DNA from: JACNIZ01 sp964344765 | GTDB taxonomy: Bacteria > Planctomycetota > UBA1135 | Assembly: GCA_964344765.1 (NCBI GenBank) | Contig: CAYFOM010000011.1 | Span: 1-64,000, forward strand | DNA: 64,000 nucleotides | Reading direction: 5' to 3' | In this document: one piece after another, positions 18,065 to 27,927 of the stretch | How positions within the stretch are numbered: the first letter of the stretch is position 1 | Layout of the letters: each line of letters starts with the position of its first letter | Notes under the pieces: model-generated | Databases searched by the model: none | The model's input: only the letters and a program-made list of their open reading frames with translations | Told to the model about the DNA's origin: nothing | Made by a program: the position numbers and the translations under genes

Positions 18065-19822
18065 GTGACTCGCACCGTTCTGGCCTCCCAATACCGGTGG
18101 AAAATCCTGCCGGAGTCCCCAGCGCTGAGGGACCGGATGGCCGGCGAACTGCGCTTGCAGCCGATCACTGCCCAACTTCTGGTGAATCGCGGCCTCGACC
18201 GCCCTGCCGATGGCGAAGATGTGCTGAAGCCGTCGCTGCAAAGTCTTCCCGACCCGTCGCGGCTGCCGGACTTTGACGCGGCAATGGCGGCACTGGAAAA
18301 ACACTTGGCCAACCCTGGCGACGGCCCGATTCTGATTCACGGCGATTACGACGTCGACGGCATTTGCGGCGCGACTTTGCTGTACCACCTGCTGACCATG
18401 CTCGGCACCCAGGTCGAGGTGTTTTTGCCCGACCGCGTCCGTGATGGCTATTCCTTCGGCCGCAACTCGCTGGACCATATCGAACGCATCGGCGCCAAGT
18501 TGGTCATAGCGGTCGACAACGGCACTACTGCGATGGAACCGTTGCGTGAGTTGGCTGAGAAAAACGTCGACGTCATTGTCGTCGACCACCACCTAGCCGG
18601 CGCCGAACTGCCGCCATGCACCGCGCTGGTCAATCCATGGGTTGCCCCACCCGAAGAAGAGCTCTTTCCATACTTCTGCGGCGCCGGCGTTGCTTACTTG
18701 CTGTCGTGGGGTTTGCTACGCCATCTCAACGGCGACGGCGCCCTACCCGAACATCATCGACGCTTTTTGTTCGAAGCGCTGGGCTTCACCGCCATCGCCA
18801 CCATCGCCGACAGCATGCCGCTCAAAGGCCCCAACCGTGCGCTGGTTCGCCGCGGCTTGGAGACGCTGCCGACGTCGTCCTTTGCCGGCTTAAGCGCGTT
18901 GTGCAAATTGCTGAAGCTGTCGCAGCCGGCAGCCTCGGACGTGGCTTTCCGCATCGCGCCGCATTTGAACGCAGCCGGCCGCATGGGCCGCACCGAAATG
19001 GCTTTTGAATTGCTCAGCAGCCGCGACCCGCAACACGCGGCGCGCTTGGCGGAACAACTGCAAAGCCTGAACCGCGATCGCCAACAGTTGCAACACAATC
19101 AGCAATTGGCGCTGGCACCGCAAGTCGAAGCACAGCGTGAACGCGGCGATCAAGTCTTGTTCGCCGGCGAAACCGATGCCGCATTCGGCGTGTTGGGCAT
19201 CGTCGCCGCGCGCTTCCATGAAGACACCGGCTTGCCCACGTTGTTATGGGGCGAATGCGAACCGGGTGTGGCGCGCGGCAGTGCGCGCGGACCGGAAGGC
19301 GTCAACTTGGTCAAATTAATGGACCAGGTCAGTGGTTATTTGCACGGCTACGGCGGCCATGCCCAGGCAGCCGGCTTCCACTTCGATCCGGCCGATGCCG
19401 ACGCCCTTAGCGAAGCGTTGACCACGGCCGCCGCCAAATTAGACCCGCCCAATAAGCCGTCGATGCAGATTGATGTAGAAGTGCAGCCGCATGAACTCAA
19501 TCTCACCGTGCTCGACGAAATGAACTTGCTGGAACCCTTCGGCAGCGGATTCGCCACACCGCTTTTCTTGTGCAGTGGCGCCACTTTGTGCGCCGAACCC
19601 GATCGCATTGGCGCCGACGGCCGTCACGTTGCGCTGCGGTTGGAAAAAGCCGGCCACGTGGTGCGCGCTTTGGGCTGGTCGATGGCCGACCGCCTCGGCA
19701 CACTGGAGGCCGGCAGCGAAGTTGACGCCGTGTTCGAAGCCAGCGTCAACAGTTTCCGCGGACCGCGGCGCGTGGAATGGATTCTGCGCGACCTGCGCAC
19801 CGTGGCTCCTACATCTTCTTGA
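18065..19822 (+). CDS. recJ: Single-stranded-DNA-specific 5'-3' exonuclease RecJ
   Basis: RecJ degrades single-stranded DNA 5' to 3' in recombination and mismatch repair. The 585-residue protein carries the DHH phosphoesterase motifs GDYDVDG (about residues 94-100) and VDHH (about 172-175), a HLNAAGRMG segment, and a DHHA1 domain with GYGGHAQAAGF, followed by the C-terminal OB-type region. Length is typical. The start is a GTG; the following YRWKI... and QLLVNRG agree with RecJ N-termini, so I keep it, although no ribosome site is visible. It is divergent from selA and is followed after nine bases by a YqaA-type gene. Confidence 0.92.
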   Translation: MTRTVLASQYRWKILPESPALRDRMAGELRLQPITAQLLVNRGLDRPADGEDVLKPSLQSLPDPSRLPDFDAAMAALEKHLANPGDGPILIHGDYDVDGICGATLLYHLLTMLGTQVEVFLPDRVRDGYSFGRNSLDHIERIGAKLVIAVDNGTTAMEPLRELAEKNVDVIVVDHHLAGAELPPCTALVNPWVAPPEEELFPYFCGAGVAYLLSWGLLRHLNGDGALPEHHRRFLFEALGFTAIATIADSMPLKGPNRALVRRGLETLPTSSFAGLSALCKLLKLSQPAASDVAFRIAPHLNAAGRMGRTEMAFELLSSRDPQHAARLAEQLQSLNRDRQQLQHNQQLALAPQVEAQRERGDQVLFAGETDAAFGVLGIVAARFHEDTGLPTLLWGECEPGVARGSARGPEGVNLVKLMDQVSGYLHGYGGHAQAAGFHFDPADADALSEALTTAAAKLDPPNKPSMQIDVEVQPHELNLTVLDEMNLLEPFGSGFATPLFLCSGATLCAEPDRIGADGRHVALRLEKAGHVVRALGWSMADRLGTLEAGSEVDAVFEASVNSFRGPRRVEWILRDLRTVAPTSS

Positions 19823-19831
19823 TCCTGCATC

Positions 19832-20545
19832 TTGAGCAACCCCTCCCCCGATTCTTCCACCGAGCCGGAAACCGCAAGCAACGGTTCCCAGCCTGCTGAT
19901 TCCGGTCCTCCTCAGCGTAAGCGCAGCATGTTGCATCCGCTGCAATGGATGCGCTCGACTTATGACTGGATGATGAAGCACGCCGACAAGCCCAATGCCG
20001 AACGTGCTCTGTTCGGCATAAGCTTCGCCGAAGCCAGCTTCTTTCCGATTCCGCCGGACCCGTTGCTGATGGTCATGGGCGCGGCGAACCCGAATAAAGC
20101 AATTCGCTTTGCCACCGTGACGACGGTTGCGTCGGTGCTCGGCGCGATGTTGGGCTGGGTAATCGGCATGTTCTTGTGGACTTCGGTCGGCGAGCCGGTG
20201 GTTCAGTTTTATGACGGCGAACATGTCATCGAAAAAATCCGTGATTGGTTCGATGAATACGGCTTGGTGTCGTTGCTGATTGCGGCGATCACGCCGATTC
20301 CTTTTAAGGTATTCACCATCGCCATCGGCATGATGGCTGCTACCGGCACCGACATCTCCTTCGCCGCCTTTGTCGGCGCATGCATCGTCGGCCGCGGCTT
20401 CCGATTTTACTTGGAAGGCATCTTGCTTAAGTTTTTCGGCAAGCCGATTGTGGCTTGGATGGAAAAATGGTTCGATCTGCTCGGTGTGATCTTCGCGCTG
20501 TTGCTGGTCGGCGGTTTCTTTGCGATTAAATTCATCGGCGAATGA
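19832..20545 (+). CDS. YqaA/DedA-family (SNARE-associated) inner-membrane protein
   Basis: A 237-residue protein with a polar, Ser/Pro-rich N-terminus and then four or five hydrophobic helices. The segment SFAEASFFPIPPDPLL and the later ITPIPFKV are characteristic of the YqaA branch of the DedA/VTT superfamily, whose members are membrane proteins linked to lipid flipping or envelope homeostasis. The TTG at 19832 is the annotated start; the first in-frame ATG, at residue 33 (MLHPLQW), is a reasonable alternative that would drop the disordered extension. The stop overlaps the polA start by four bases (ATGA), so the two are likely translationally coupled. Confidence 0.8.
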   Translation: MSNPSPDSSTEPETASNGSQPADSGPPQRKRSMLHPLQWMRSTYDWMMKHADKPNAERALFGISFAEASFFPIPPDPLLMVMGAANPNKAIRFATVTTVASVLGAMLGWVIGMFLWTSVGEPVVQFYDGEHVIEKIRDWFDEYGLVSLLIAAITPIPFKVFTIAIGMMAATGTDISFAAFVGACIVGRGFRFYLEGILLKFFGKPIVAWMEKWFDLLGVIFALLLVGGFFAIKFIGE

Positions 20546-23382
20546 GCAAAACCGACGCCACCCCTACCACCGCCGACGCTTCCGCCGCAGCCGGCGAGTC
20601 TCAACAGCGCTTGTTGGTGCTCGACGGCACCGCGCTGGCGTTTCGTGCCTTCTTTGCGATTCGCGGGCTAACCGATCCGCAAGGACGTCCTAGCGGCGCT
20701 TTGTACGGTTTCATTTCGTCGGTATTGCGCGCTATTGAAGACTTCCCATCGGAGTACGTCGCCGTTGCTTGGGATCGGCCTGAGCCGACTTTCCGTCATG
20801 AGTTTTATGGCGAGTACAAAGCCAACCGCGAGCAGCTCGATGATGACTTACGCGTACAGTTTCCATGGATGCGCGAGGTCACTGCGCTGCTGGGTTTGCC
20901 ATCGCTGGATCGAGCCGGCTTTGAAGCCGACGACATTTTGGCCAGCTTAGGCGCGCAAGCGGCGGCCAAGGGTTGGACGGCGCGGTTGTTTTCCAATGAC
21001 AAAGACTTGGCGCAAGTGGTTGGCGATTTGGTGTTGCAATGTCCACCGCCCAAACGCGACCAACCAGCTGCGGAAATGGGACCGGCTGAAATTGAAGAGA
21101 AGTTCGGCGTCGGCCCCGAAAAAATGGTCGATTGGCAAGCGCTGGTCGGCGATAGCAGCGACAACATTCCCGGCATTCCTGGGGTGGGTCCTAAACGCGC
21201 CACCACTTTGCTGACCAAGTACGGCGATCTCGAAACTTTGCTTGAGCGCGGCCCCGGCGAAGAAAAGGGCAAGCTGGCGGAGAACCTAGGCGAGCATGCC
21301 GACGCCGCCCGTTTGGCCAAGCGCTTGGTTGAGCTGGTCACCGATATGGATTTAGGTCCATTGGAGAGCCTGGCGCCGGCAAGCCCGGATTACGATGCGC
21401 TGATTGAGTTTTGCGCCGATCATGGCTTCCGCACCTTGAAGGAACGGTGGACCGAGGAACAAGCGCGGGTCTTGGATGGTGACGTGGATGCTGCGACCGC
21501 AGCGGCCGAGGCCGAAGCGGAACGCAAAGCCGAGCAGAAGTACCACTTGGTCGATGATGCCGACAAGTTGAAGACGCTTTGTGAGGGGCTGAAGGCGTCG
21601 GGTGGTTTTGCCTTTGATACCGAAACGACCGACATCGATCCGATGCAGGCGAAGTTGGTTGGCATGTCGTTTTGCTGGCAAGCCGGCGAAGCTTGGTATT
21701 TGCCGACGATGAGCGGTAGTTCGCTGTTGGATAGCGATGGCGGTTCGGGACCGAGCGGCTCGTTGGATTCGGCCGAGGCAATGGATGCCATTCGCCCGAT
21801 TTTGGCTGATGAATCCATTCCTAAAGTTGGTCAGAACATCAAATACGACGCACACGTGATGCGCAATCACGACGCGCCGTTGGCCGGCATCACCTTCGAC
21901 ACGATGTTGGCGCATTTTCTGCTCCACCCGACGCAACGCCACGGCTTGGATGATTTGTCGCTGACCTATTTGGGCGTGCGCAAAATTCCGACCAAGCAGT
22001 TGCTCGGCACCGGCAAGAAAGCGATCACGATGGACCAGGTTCCGGTCGCTGATGTTTGTGAATACGCGTGTGAAGACGCCGATTGCACTTGGCAGTTGTA
22101 CTTGCTGCTCAAAGACGAATTGGCCGAAGCTTCAGACGAGTTGGGCAAGTTAATGAATGAGGTTGAGTTGCCGTTGATGGCCGTGCTCGAGCGCATGGAA
22201 GCCAACGGCATTTGCGTCGACGGCGGCAAGCTGCGTAGCTTGGATCGCGATTTGGAAAACCGCCAAGCCGAGTTGGAGCAGCTGATTTTCAGCGCCGCCG
22301 GCGAGCCGTTTAATTTGAATTCGCCTAAGCAATTAGGGCCGATTCTGTTCGAGCGTTTGCGCTTGCAGGATGAGGTCGGCATCAAACGCGTCGGCAAAAC
22401 CAAAACCGGCTACAAAACCGACGCCGCAACTTTGGACAAGTATCGCGGACTGCCGATCATCGACAATTTGCTGGAATACCGGCAGATTTCGAAGTTGCGC
22501 AGCACTTATTTGGAAGCACTGCCGCGTTACATCAACCCGAGCACGGGTCGCGTGCATTCGTCGTTTAACCAAGCGGTGGCATCGACCGGGCGGCTGTCGT
22601 CCAGCGATCCGAACTTGCAAAACATTCCGATTCGCACCGAAGCCGGCCGCGAAATTCGCCGCGCCTTTGTGCCCGGTGAAGAAGGCTGGACGCTGATGGC
22701 TGCCGACTATTCGCAGATTGAATTGCGCGTGGTGGCTCATCTATCGCAGGACCCTGCGCTGATTCAAGCCTTCCGCGATGACGCCGACGTGCACGCCCGC
22801 ACTGCTGCGCTGATTCTGGCCGACGGTGTGGAAGAAGACGTCACGCCGGAAATGCGTTCACGTGCAAAAGCAATCAACTTCGGCATCCTTTACGGCATGG
22901 GGCCGCAACGATTAGCGCGAGATCTGGGCATTCCGTTCGGCGAAGCGCGTGACTTCATTCAGTCGTACTTCGAGGCGCTGCCCGGTGTGCGCGCTTGGTT
23001 AGATCAAACCCTGGAAACCGCGACCGAATCCGGTGTGGTAAGCACGCTGCTCGGCCGTCAACGCCCGGTGCCCGAACTGCAATCCGCCGATGGCCGCGTG
23101 CGCTCCAACGCCGAAAACGTCGCCGTGAATTCACCGGTGCAAGGCTCCGCCGCCGACCTCATCAAGCTGGCCATGATCGCCGTTGATCGCCGCTTGCAAG
23201 AAGGCGATTGGCAAACGCGCATGCTGTTGCAAGTGCACGACGAATTGGTCTTCGAGTGCCCCAATAGCGAGCTGGACGCGCTGCAAAAGATGGTGCGCGA
23301 AGAAATGGAAGGCGTGTGGGAATTGTCGGTGCCGCTGAAAGTAGACATGGGCACTGGCCCGGATTGGGCCAGCGCCCATTAA
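20542..23382 (+). CDS. polA: DNA polymerase I (5' nuclease, 3'-5' exonuclease and polymerase)
   Basis: The 946-residue protein has all three domains. The N-terminal FEN-type 5' nuclease (about 22-320) shows LVLDGTALAFRAFFA, FEADDILA and GVGPKRA. The DnaQ-like proofreading domain (about 335-540) keeps FDTETTD and the YACEDAD motif, so proofreading looks intact. The polymerase domain holds motif A (ADYSQIELR), motif B (RSRAKAINFGILYG) and motif C (QVHDELVFE). It fills gaps in repair and removes RNA primers. A charged Ala/Glu linker near residues 315-335 joins the first two domains. The gene is convergent with hflC, with 21 bases between stops. Confidence 0.95.
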   Translation: MSKTDATPTTADASAAAGESQQRLLVLDGTALAFRAFFAIRGLTDPQGRPSGALYGFISSVLRAIEDFPSEYVAVAWDRPEPTFRHEFYGEYKANREQLDDDLRVQFPWMREVTALLGLPSLDRAGFEADDILASLGAQAAAKGWTARLFSNDKDLAQVVGDLVLQCPPPKRDQPAAEMGPAEIEEKFGVGPEKMVDWQALVGDSSDNIPGIPGVGPKRATTLLTKYGDLETLLERGPGEEKGKLAENLGEHADAARLAKRLVELVTDMDLGPLESLAPASPDYDALIEFCADHGFRTLKERWTEEQARVLDGDVDAATAAAEAEAERKAEQKYHLVDDADKLKTLCEGLKASGGFAFDTETTDIDPMQAKLVGMSFCWQAGEAWYLPTMSGSSLLDSDGGSGPSGSLDSAEAMDAIRPILADESIPKVGQNIKYDAHVMRNHDAPLAGITFDTMLAHFLLHPTQRHGLDDLSLTYLGVRKIPTKQLLGTGKKAITMDQVPVADVCEYACEDADCTWQLYLLLKDELAEASDELGKLMNEVELPLMAVLERMEANGICVDGGKLRSLDRDLENRQAELEQLIFSAAGEPFNLNSPKQLGPILFERLRLQDEVGIKRVGKTKTGYKTDAATLDKYRGLPIIDNLLEYRQISKLRSTYLEALPRYINPSTGRVHSSFNQAVASTGRLSSSDPNLQNIPIRTEAGREIRRAFVPGEEGWTLMAADYSQIELRVVAHLSQDPALIQAFRDDADVHARTAALILADGVEEDVTPEMRSRAKAINFGILYGMGPQRLARDLGIPFGEARDFIQSYFEALPGVRAWLDQTLETATESGVVSTLLGRQRPVPELQSADGRVRSNAENVAVNSPVQGSAADLIKLAMIAVDRRLQEGDWQTRMLLQVHDELVFECPNSELDALQKMVREEMEGVWELSVPLKVDMGTGPDWASAH

Positions 23383-23403
23383 GCGCTGATCATAAACGAA
23401 GCG

Positions 23404-24471
23404 TTATTGGTTCAAGGTGCCTACAAGCAGCTTGGTCAATTCGTCCAAGTTCAAGATGGTCGGCACAGCTGGATCATCGCTGTTCAGCGTGACCTTCGGC
23501 AACTGCAAGTTCTCGGCTGCAACCAAGCCCAGCAGAATGCCACCACCTTCCGTGTTCAGCGCCGCAGTACGCAACTCGTTACGTAACGCTTCGGCCTTCT
23601 CTATGGCCAACTGACCATTGGCCTCGGCAATGACGCGATCCTTCTCGCCCTCTGCGCGCGTCGTCGAAGCGTAGACTTCGGCATCAGCGTTAATTTGAGC
23701 GATGATCACTTCAAACTCGGACTTCTTCTCCTGAATCTTCTTTTCCCAGCCTTCCGTCAGAGATTTTTCAGCACCAACAATTTGGCGCTCGATCAAGTTG
23801 ACCTTCTTCTCTTCTTCGGCTTGCAAAGTTAGAGCACCATCCAAGTTCGCCTTTTGACGCAGGTACTGCTTTTCCTGCAGCTTGCTTTCGTAATCCGACG
23901 GGAAAGTAATCCGGCGAATCAAGATGTGCTCGGCTTCACAGAAGAACTCACCCAACGCAAGGTTCAGCGCCGGCAAAGTCGACTCCACACGCTCCAAACG
24001 CAATGCGGTACTCTGCAAATCCTCGGAGCTCAGCTGCGGCAATTGCGAACGCAAGACACCCAAAGCCTTCGACTTCACGCGATCACGGTACTGGGCTTGC
24101 AGACCCTGTTTCACAATCATGTGCGCTTTGCCTTCCTGAATCTTGTACGCGATCGAAACATCGATGGTCACGACGTTGTTGTCACGGGTACGAATCTCTA
24201 GAGGCGAGTTCCAATTATCCGTCTCGGAAGGACGGGCAATGTTGCGCGAACTGGTGAAGTGAATAAAGTGAGTCTTCGCCGGCATCAAGTACCACTTGTG
24301 GTAACCACTGACACCGAGGTGGAAGCCTGTCGGGAAGTCATCCTCGATGATGCCCCCCATCCACATGCTTTGCTTGACGCCGATCTGAGCCGGCGGAATG
24401 CGCTTGAAAAACAGTGCAAACAGAATGGGCACCAAAATGATGAAGCCCAGAATCATCATGAAACGTTTCAT
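23404..24471 (-). CDS. hflC: HflC-like SPFH-domain membrane protein
   Basis: A 355-residue protein with an N-terminal transmembrane helix (about residues 5-23), then an SPFH/band-7 domain and a long charged helix rich in Glu, Lys and Ala (about 210-310). With the adjacent HflK-like gene it would form an SPFH complex on the membrane, which in E. coli encloses and modulates the FtsH protease. The ATG at 24471 overlaps the upstream stop by one base (TAATG). SPFH subfamilies are hard to separate by eye, so HflC is inferred from size, topology and pairing, and a stomatin- or prohibitin-like role is possible. Confidence 0.72.
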   Translation of the reverse strand: MKRFMMILGFIILVPILFALFFKRIPPAQIGVKQSMWMGGIIEDDFPTGFHLGVSGYHKWYLMPAKTHFIHFTSSRNIARPSETDNWNSPLEIRTRDNNVVTIDVSIAYKIQEGKAHMIVKQGLQAQYRDRVKSKALGVLRSQLPQLSSEDLQSTALRLERVESTLPALNLALGEFFCEAEHILIRRITFPSDYESKLQEKQYLRQKANLDGALTLQAEEEKKVNLIERQIVGAEKSLTEGWEKKIQEKKSEFEVIIAQINADAEVYASTTRAEGEKDRVIAEANGQLAIEKAEALRNELRTAALNTEGGGILLGLVAAENLQLPKVTLNSDDPAVPTILNLDELTKLLVGTLNQ

Positions 24472-25670
24472 TACTGTTTTCCTCCCTGGGTAGCACCCAA
24501 GTGCTCAATCCGAACCGGTGCGGGATCACGACGGTAAGGAACAATTTCGAATTGAATGCGGCCAAACTTCTCAGCCAGTTTTTCGCGAACAAGGACTTCA
24601 CCGCGAGCGGCCAATGCAGCAACCTTTGCCGTCAAGCCTTCTGCTTCTTTACGAGCTTGCTCGACCAAGCCTTCAGCCTGTTGCAGCAACCTGGCTTCGG
24701 TTGCTTGACCTTTTGCGGCGGTAGAAATACGCGCTGCTTCCGCAGACTTGCGCACTTGAACCGCATCACGTTCGGCCATGATCTTGTTGGCGTCCAACTG
24801 ACCCAACAGCAATTCGTATTCGGTGGCCTTATCGCGTTCGATGTCGGCCAATCGACGCTCCCGTTCTTGAATCAGCTGCTCCGCTTTGGTCTTCAGCTTC
24901 TCCACTTCCTGGTTCGCCACCTTACGAGCCGAAATGGCTTGTTCGTAACGATCCTCAAACTGCGGCTTCGGCGTGATGATTTCGATGATTTCGACGCCGT
25001 GCTTTTGCAACGCTTCATTCAGCCGCAACGTGGCGTTTGCCGTTGCCGTCGTATACGTCGAAGGGTCAGCAACCTCTTCCGCCGAATACTTGCCGAACTC
25101 GTCGCGCAAAATCGAACGCGCAAAAGTACGCACCCAGTTCTGCTTAAACGCATTGCTCTCACCCGAGTCATGCAGCACGATGTTTGCCGCCGACGGAATC
25201 AGCTGGTATTGAATGGTCAATTCTTCAAACCAGAAGTTTGAGCCATCCTTGGCACGAACCGTCAACTTGCGCACATGGTTGTCATCCAGGTCGCGATCAC
25301 CGCTCATCTTAAATTCTTGCGGCGACTTATCGAACTTGAATGCTTGTTCCAGGAAAGGCAGAAAAATCTGATAACCCGGACGGTCAACGACTTCTTCGTT
25401 GCCGCTCACGTAATTGACAATTACTGCAACCTCGCGGTCAAGGATTTCAACGATGCCGGCACGGCCGGACATCACCGCCATGGCACCGAGCACCAGAATG
25501 ATGACCATCATGCCCAGCAAACCCATTAGCTTGCGCGGCATCTTCGGCATCTTCGGCATTTGAAAGTCCGGACCGCCGCCTCCCGGTGGTCGTGGACGGC
25601 GCGGTGGACGAGGCGGCCGAGGTGGTCGCGAACCGCCGGATGGGTCTGGGAAATCGGAAGGATCAGTCAT
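24471..25670 (-). CDS. hflK: HflK-like SPFH-domain membrane protein
   Basis: A 399-residue protein with a cytoplasmic Pro/Arg/Gly-rich tail (residues 10-35), a MPKMPKMPRK segment, one transmembrane helix (about 50-70), an SPFH domain and a long coiled-coil-prone region (about 240-360). A Gly/Pro-rich N-terminus before a single helix is typical of HflK, and the gene lies between miaA and an HflC-like gene, as in E. coli except that hfq and hflX are absent. Its start overlaps the miaA stop by eight bases. Function as FtsH regulator is inferred from the pair. Confidence 0.72.
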   Translation of the reverse strand: MTDPSDFPDPSGGSRPPRPPRPPRRPRPPGGGGPDFQMPKMPKMPRKLMGLLGMMVIILVLGAMAVMSGRAGIVEILDREVAVIVNYVSGNEEVVDRPGYQIFLPFLEQAFKFDKSPQEFKMSGDRDLDDNHVRKLTVRAKDGSNFWFEELTIQYQLIPSAANIVLHDSGESNAFKQNWVRTFARSILRDEFGKYSAEEVADPSTYTTATANATLRLNEALQKHGVEIIEIITPKPQFEDRYEQAISARKVANQEVEKLKTKAEQLIQERERRLADIERDKATEYELLLGQLDANKIMAERDAVQVRKSAEAARISTAAKGQATEARLLQQAEGLVEQARKEAEGLTAKVAALAARGEVLVREKLAEKFGRIQFEIVPYRRDPAPVRIEHLGATQGGKQ

Positions 25671-26637
25671 GGCTGTTTTCCTCTGTTTGGGAGTTTGGGG
25701 TGGTGCAAGTGCGGTCGCGGAGCAAACCGACGACCTCGGCAGCGACAGCGGCGGTTTCGCGCGGCTGATCGCCGTCGACCATTTCCACCCACTGAAGATC
25801 GGGGAAGGAACGCAGCCACGTCATTTGGCGGCGGATGTAGGTCCGCGTCAACGTGATTGCGCTCTGTCGGGCAGCCTCCAACGTGGTGCTGCCATCGAGG
25901 TGTTCGAGCATTTGGCGGTAACCAAGTGCTTTGGCGGCGGTGCGGCTAAAACCGCCGGAATTTTGAATGGACCGGATCTCGTCGAGGAAACCAGCCTCCA
26001 GCATTTGATCAAATCGCAACGACACGCGGTCGCGGAGAATTTCTCGTGGCCAGTTTAACGCCACAGCAGGTTCCTCTAGGGTTTCGCGAGCGCTCCACTG
26101 CTGCTGCCACTCGCTGAGCGAGTGCCCGGTAGTGCGGTAGACCTCCAAGCCACGCAATAAACGCTGGGCGTCGTTGGGATGGACTTTGGCAACCAATTCT
26201 GGGTCCACGCTTTCCAGCTCCTGGCGCACGCGAGCAGGTCCGCCCTCGCCATCCCAGATGGTGCGCAACTCAGTCCGTAATTCAGCCGACGCTTCCGGCA
26301 CCTCCAACAAGCCGGCGGTCAATGCCTTCAAGTACAAGTTGGTACCGCCGACGTACAACGCGTTTTTTCCGCGCGCCGCAAGGTCGGCTTCCACTTGTTC
26401 GGCGGCTTGCAAGTACTTGGCTACCGAATAGTCGGCGCTTGCCGGCACCAAGTCAATCAAGTGATGCGGTACCGAAGCTTGCTCTTTGGCCGTCGGCTTG
26501 GCAGTACCCAAATCCATTCCCTGGTAAACCAACATCGAGTCCATCGACACGATCTCGGCACCCAACTCCGAAGCTGCGCGCAAAGCAATCGCAGTTTTAC
26601 CGGAGGCGGTCGGGCCGAGCAGGAAGTAGCGGTTCAC
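25663..26637 (-). CDS. miaA: tRNA dimethylallyltransferase
   Basis: MiaA adds a dimethylallyl group to A37 of tRNAs that read UNN codons. The 324-residue protein begins MNRYFLLGPTASGKTA with the P-loop at once, then DSMLVYQGMDLGTAKP and VGGTNLYLKAL, and ends with the RQMTWLR segment of the family. The start is a GTG six bases after the upstream peptidase stop, and it places the P-loop at the usual distance from the N-terminus. It is in the middle of a tight minus-strand operon of peptidases, miaA, hflK and hflC. Confidence 0.94.
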   Translation of the reverse strand: MNRYFLLGPTASGKTAIALRAASELGAEIVSMDSMLVYQGMDLGTAKPTAKEQASVPHHLIDLVPASADYSVAKYLQAAEQVEADLAARGKNALYVGGTNLYLKALTAGLLEVPEASAELRTELRTIWDGEGGPARVRQELESVDPELVAKVHPNDAQRLLRGLEVYRTTGHSLSEWQQQWSARETLEEPAVALNWPREILRDRVSLRFDQMLEAGFLDEIRSIQNSGGFSRTAAKALGYRQMLEHLDGSTTLEAARQSAITLTRTYIRRQMTWLRSFPDLQWVEMVDGDQPRETAAVAAEVVGLLRDRTCTTPNSQTEENSHD

Positions 26638-26643
26638 CGAGAA

Positions 26644-27927
26644 TTAAGCTTGGGGACGAATGATGGCGACCGACGATTGCGCCGGGTCGAACAATTCGCG
26701 TGCGCGGTCTGCGACCTGCTGCAACGTGACTTGTTGCAACGCATCCAGAATGGCGAACGGCGAATACTCTTGCAGCATGGAATTCAACACCGACCCGGCC
26801 AAAGCCGCCGGCGTTTGAATACCACTAATCACCGAACCCCAACTTGCGCTGCGCACGCGTTCGAAATCTTCGGCGGTTGGCCCATCGGCGCAAAAGTGCG
26901 CAATTGCATCGCGCACACCATCGACGAATTCTTGCGGTTGATCGCTCAGCCCATGCACGCAGGCATAGCCCCAATCGGCGTCGCCGGAGAAATGGCAGGT
27001 CAAACTGTCATCGACAACTTTGCGTCGATAAAGGTCTTCGTGATAGGTGCTGGAATGATCTAAAACCAAATCCAATGCCAGCGAGCTCAGCAGCCAACGC
27101 TTCAGCAACGGTTCACCCAAGCCGACGCCTTGGGAATCGCGCCAACCAATCCAAATGTGCGGACGACTGACGTGAAATTCTTCTTCCAACCAATCCGCCG
27201 CCGGCGCACCGTTCTCTTGCGGATAGATCTTCGTGGCTTGCCCCGGATTTGCCGGCACCAGCAATCCATCCACCGTGGCCATCATGCCGTCGATATCAAA
27301 ATCGCCGGCCAAGGAAAGCACCATGTTTTGTGGACGGTAGAAGGCGTCGTAACAAGCTTGTAAGTCTTCGGCAGTCGTGCGATGCACCTCCGAAACCGCA
27401 CCGCCGGGCGTCACCCGAATCGGGTGATTGGAGTACAGCGCGTGATGAAGCAAAAACAAGCCGCGATACGACGGTTCGTCCTGATACATGCGCACCTCTT
27501 GCTCAATGATGCCCTTTTCTTTTTCAACGCGCTCTTCGGTGATTAACGGATCCTGAACAAAATCCAACAACACCTCCAAGCCCTCCTCAAAGCGATCGGA
27601 AGTGACGAAGTAATAACTGGTCGAGCGGAAACCGGTGCCGCCGTTAAAGTTGGCGCCCAACTTGCCGAAGCGATCAAAAACCTTTTCTTCGCGGCCCTCA
27701 AACAGCTTGTGCTCCAAGAAATGAGCACTACCGTCCGGCACGTCTACACGCACACCATCGGCGGTTTCGAAGCTGGTATCAGTGCTGCCAAAACGCAACC
27801 CGATGTACGCCGCCGACGTCGAAAAGCCGGGTTTTTGACTGAGGGCAATGGTCATGCCATTGGCGGCTTGCGCGACGTGCACGCACTCATCCGCCCTCTG
27901 GTCTTCTAATTTGCGAAGGATTTTCAT
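26644..27927 (-). CDS. M16-family zinc peptidase (YmfH-like, catalytic)
   Basis: A 427-residue M16 (insulinase/pitrilysin) protein. The inverted zinc motif HxxEH is intact (AHFLEHKLFEG, near residue 70), followed about 75 residues later by EKGIIEQEVRMY, which supplies the third ligand glutamate. It resembles the YmfH half of paired M16 peptidases. The start overlaps the stop of the upstream paralogue by four bases, which suggests that the two form a heterodimer. No signal peptide is seen, so it is probably cytoplasmic. Substrate unknown. Confidence 0.87.
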   Translation of the reverse strand: MKILRKLEDQRADECVHVAQAANGMTIALSQKPGFSTSAAYIGLRFGSTDTSFETADGVRVDVPDGSAHFLEHKLFEGREEKVFDRFGKLGANFNGGTGFRSTSYYFVTSDRFEEGLEVLLDFVQDPLITEERVEKEKGIIEQEVRMYQDEPSYRGLFLLHHALYSNHPIRVTPGGAVSEVHRTTAEDLQACYDAFYRPQNMVLSLAGDFDIDGMMATVDGLLVPANPGQATKIYPQENGAPAADWLEEEFHVSRPHIWIGWRDSQGVGLGEPLLKRWLLSSLALDLVLDHSSTYHEDLYRRKVVDDSLTCHFSGDADWGYACVHGLSDQPQEFVDGVRDAIAHFCADGPTAEDFERVRSASWGSVISGIQTPAALAGSVLNSMLQEYSPFAILDALQQVTLQQVADRARELFDPAQSSVAIIRPQA

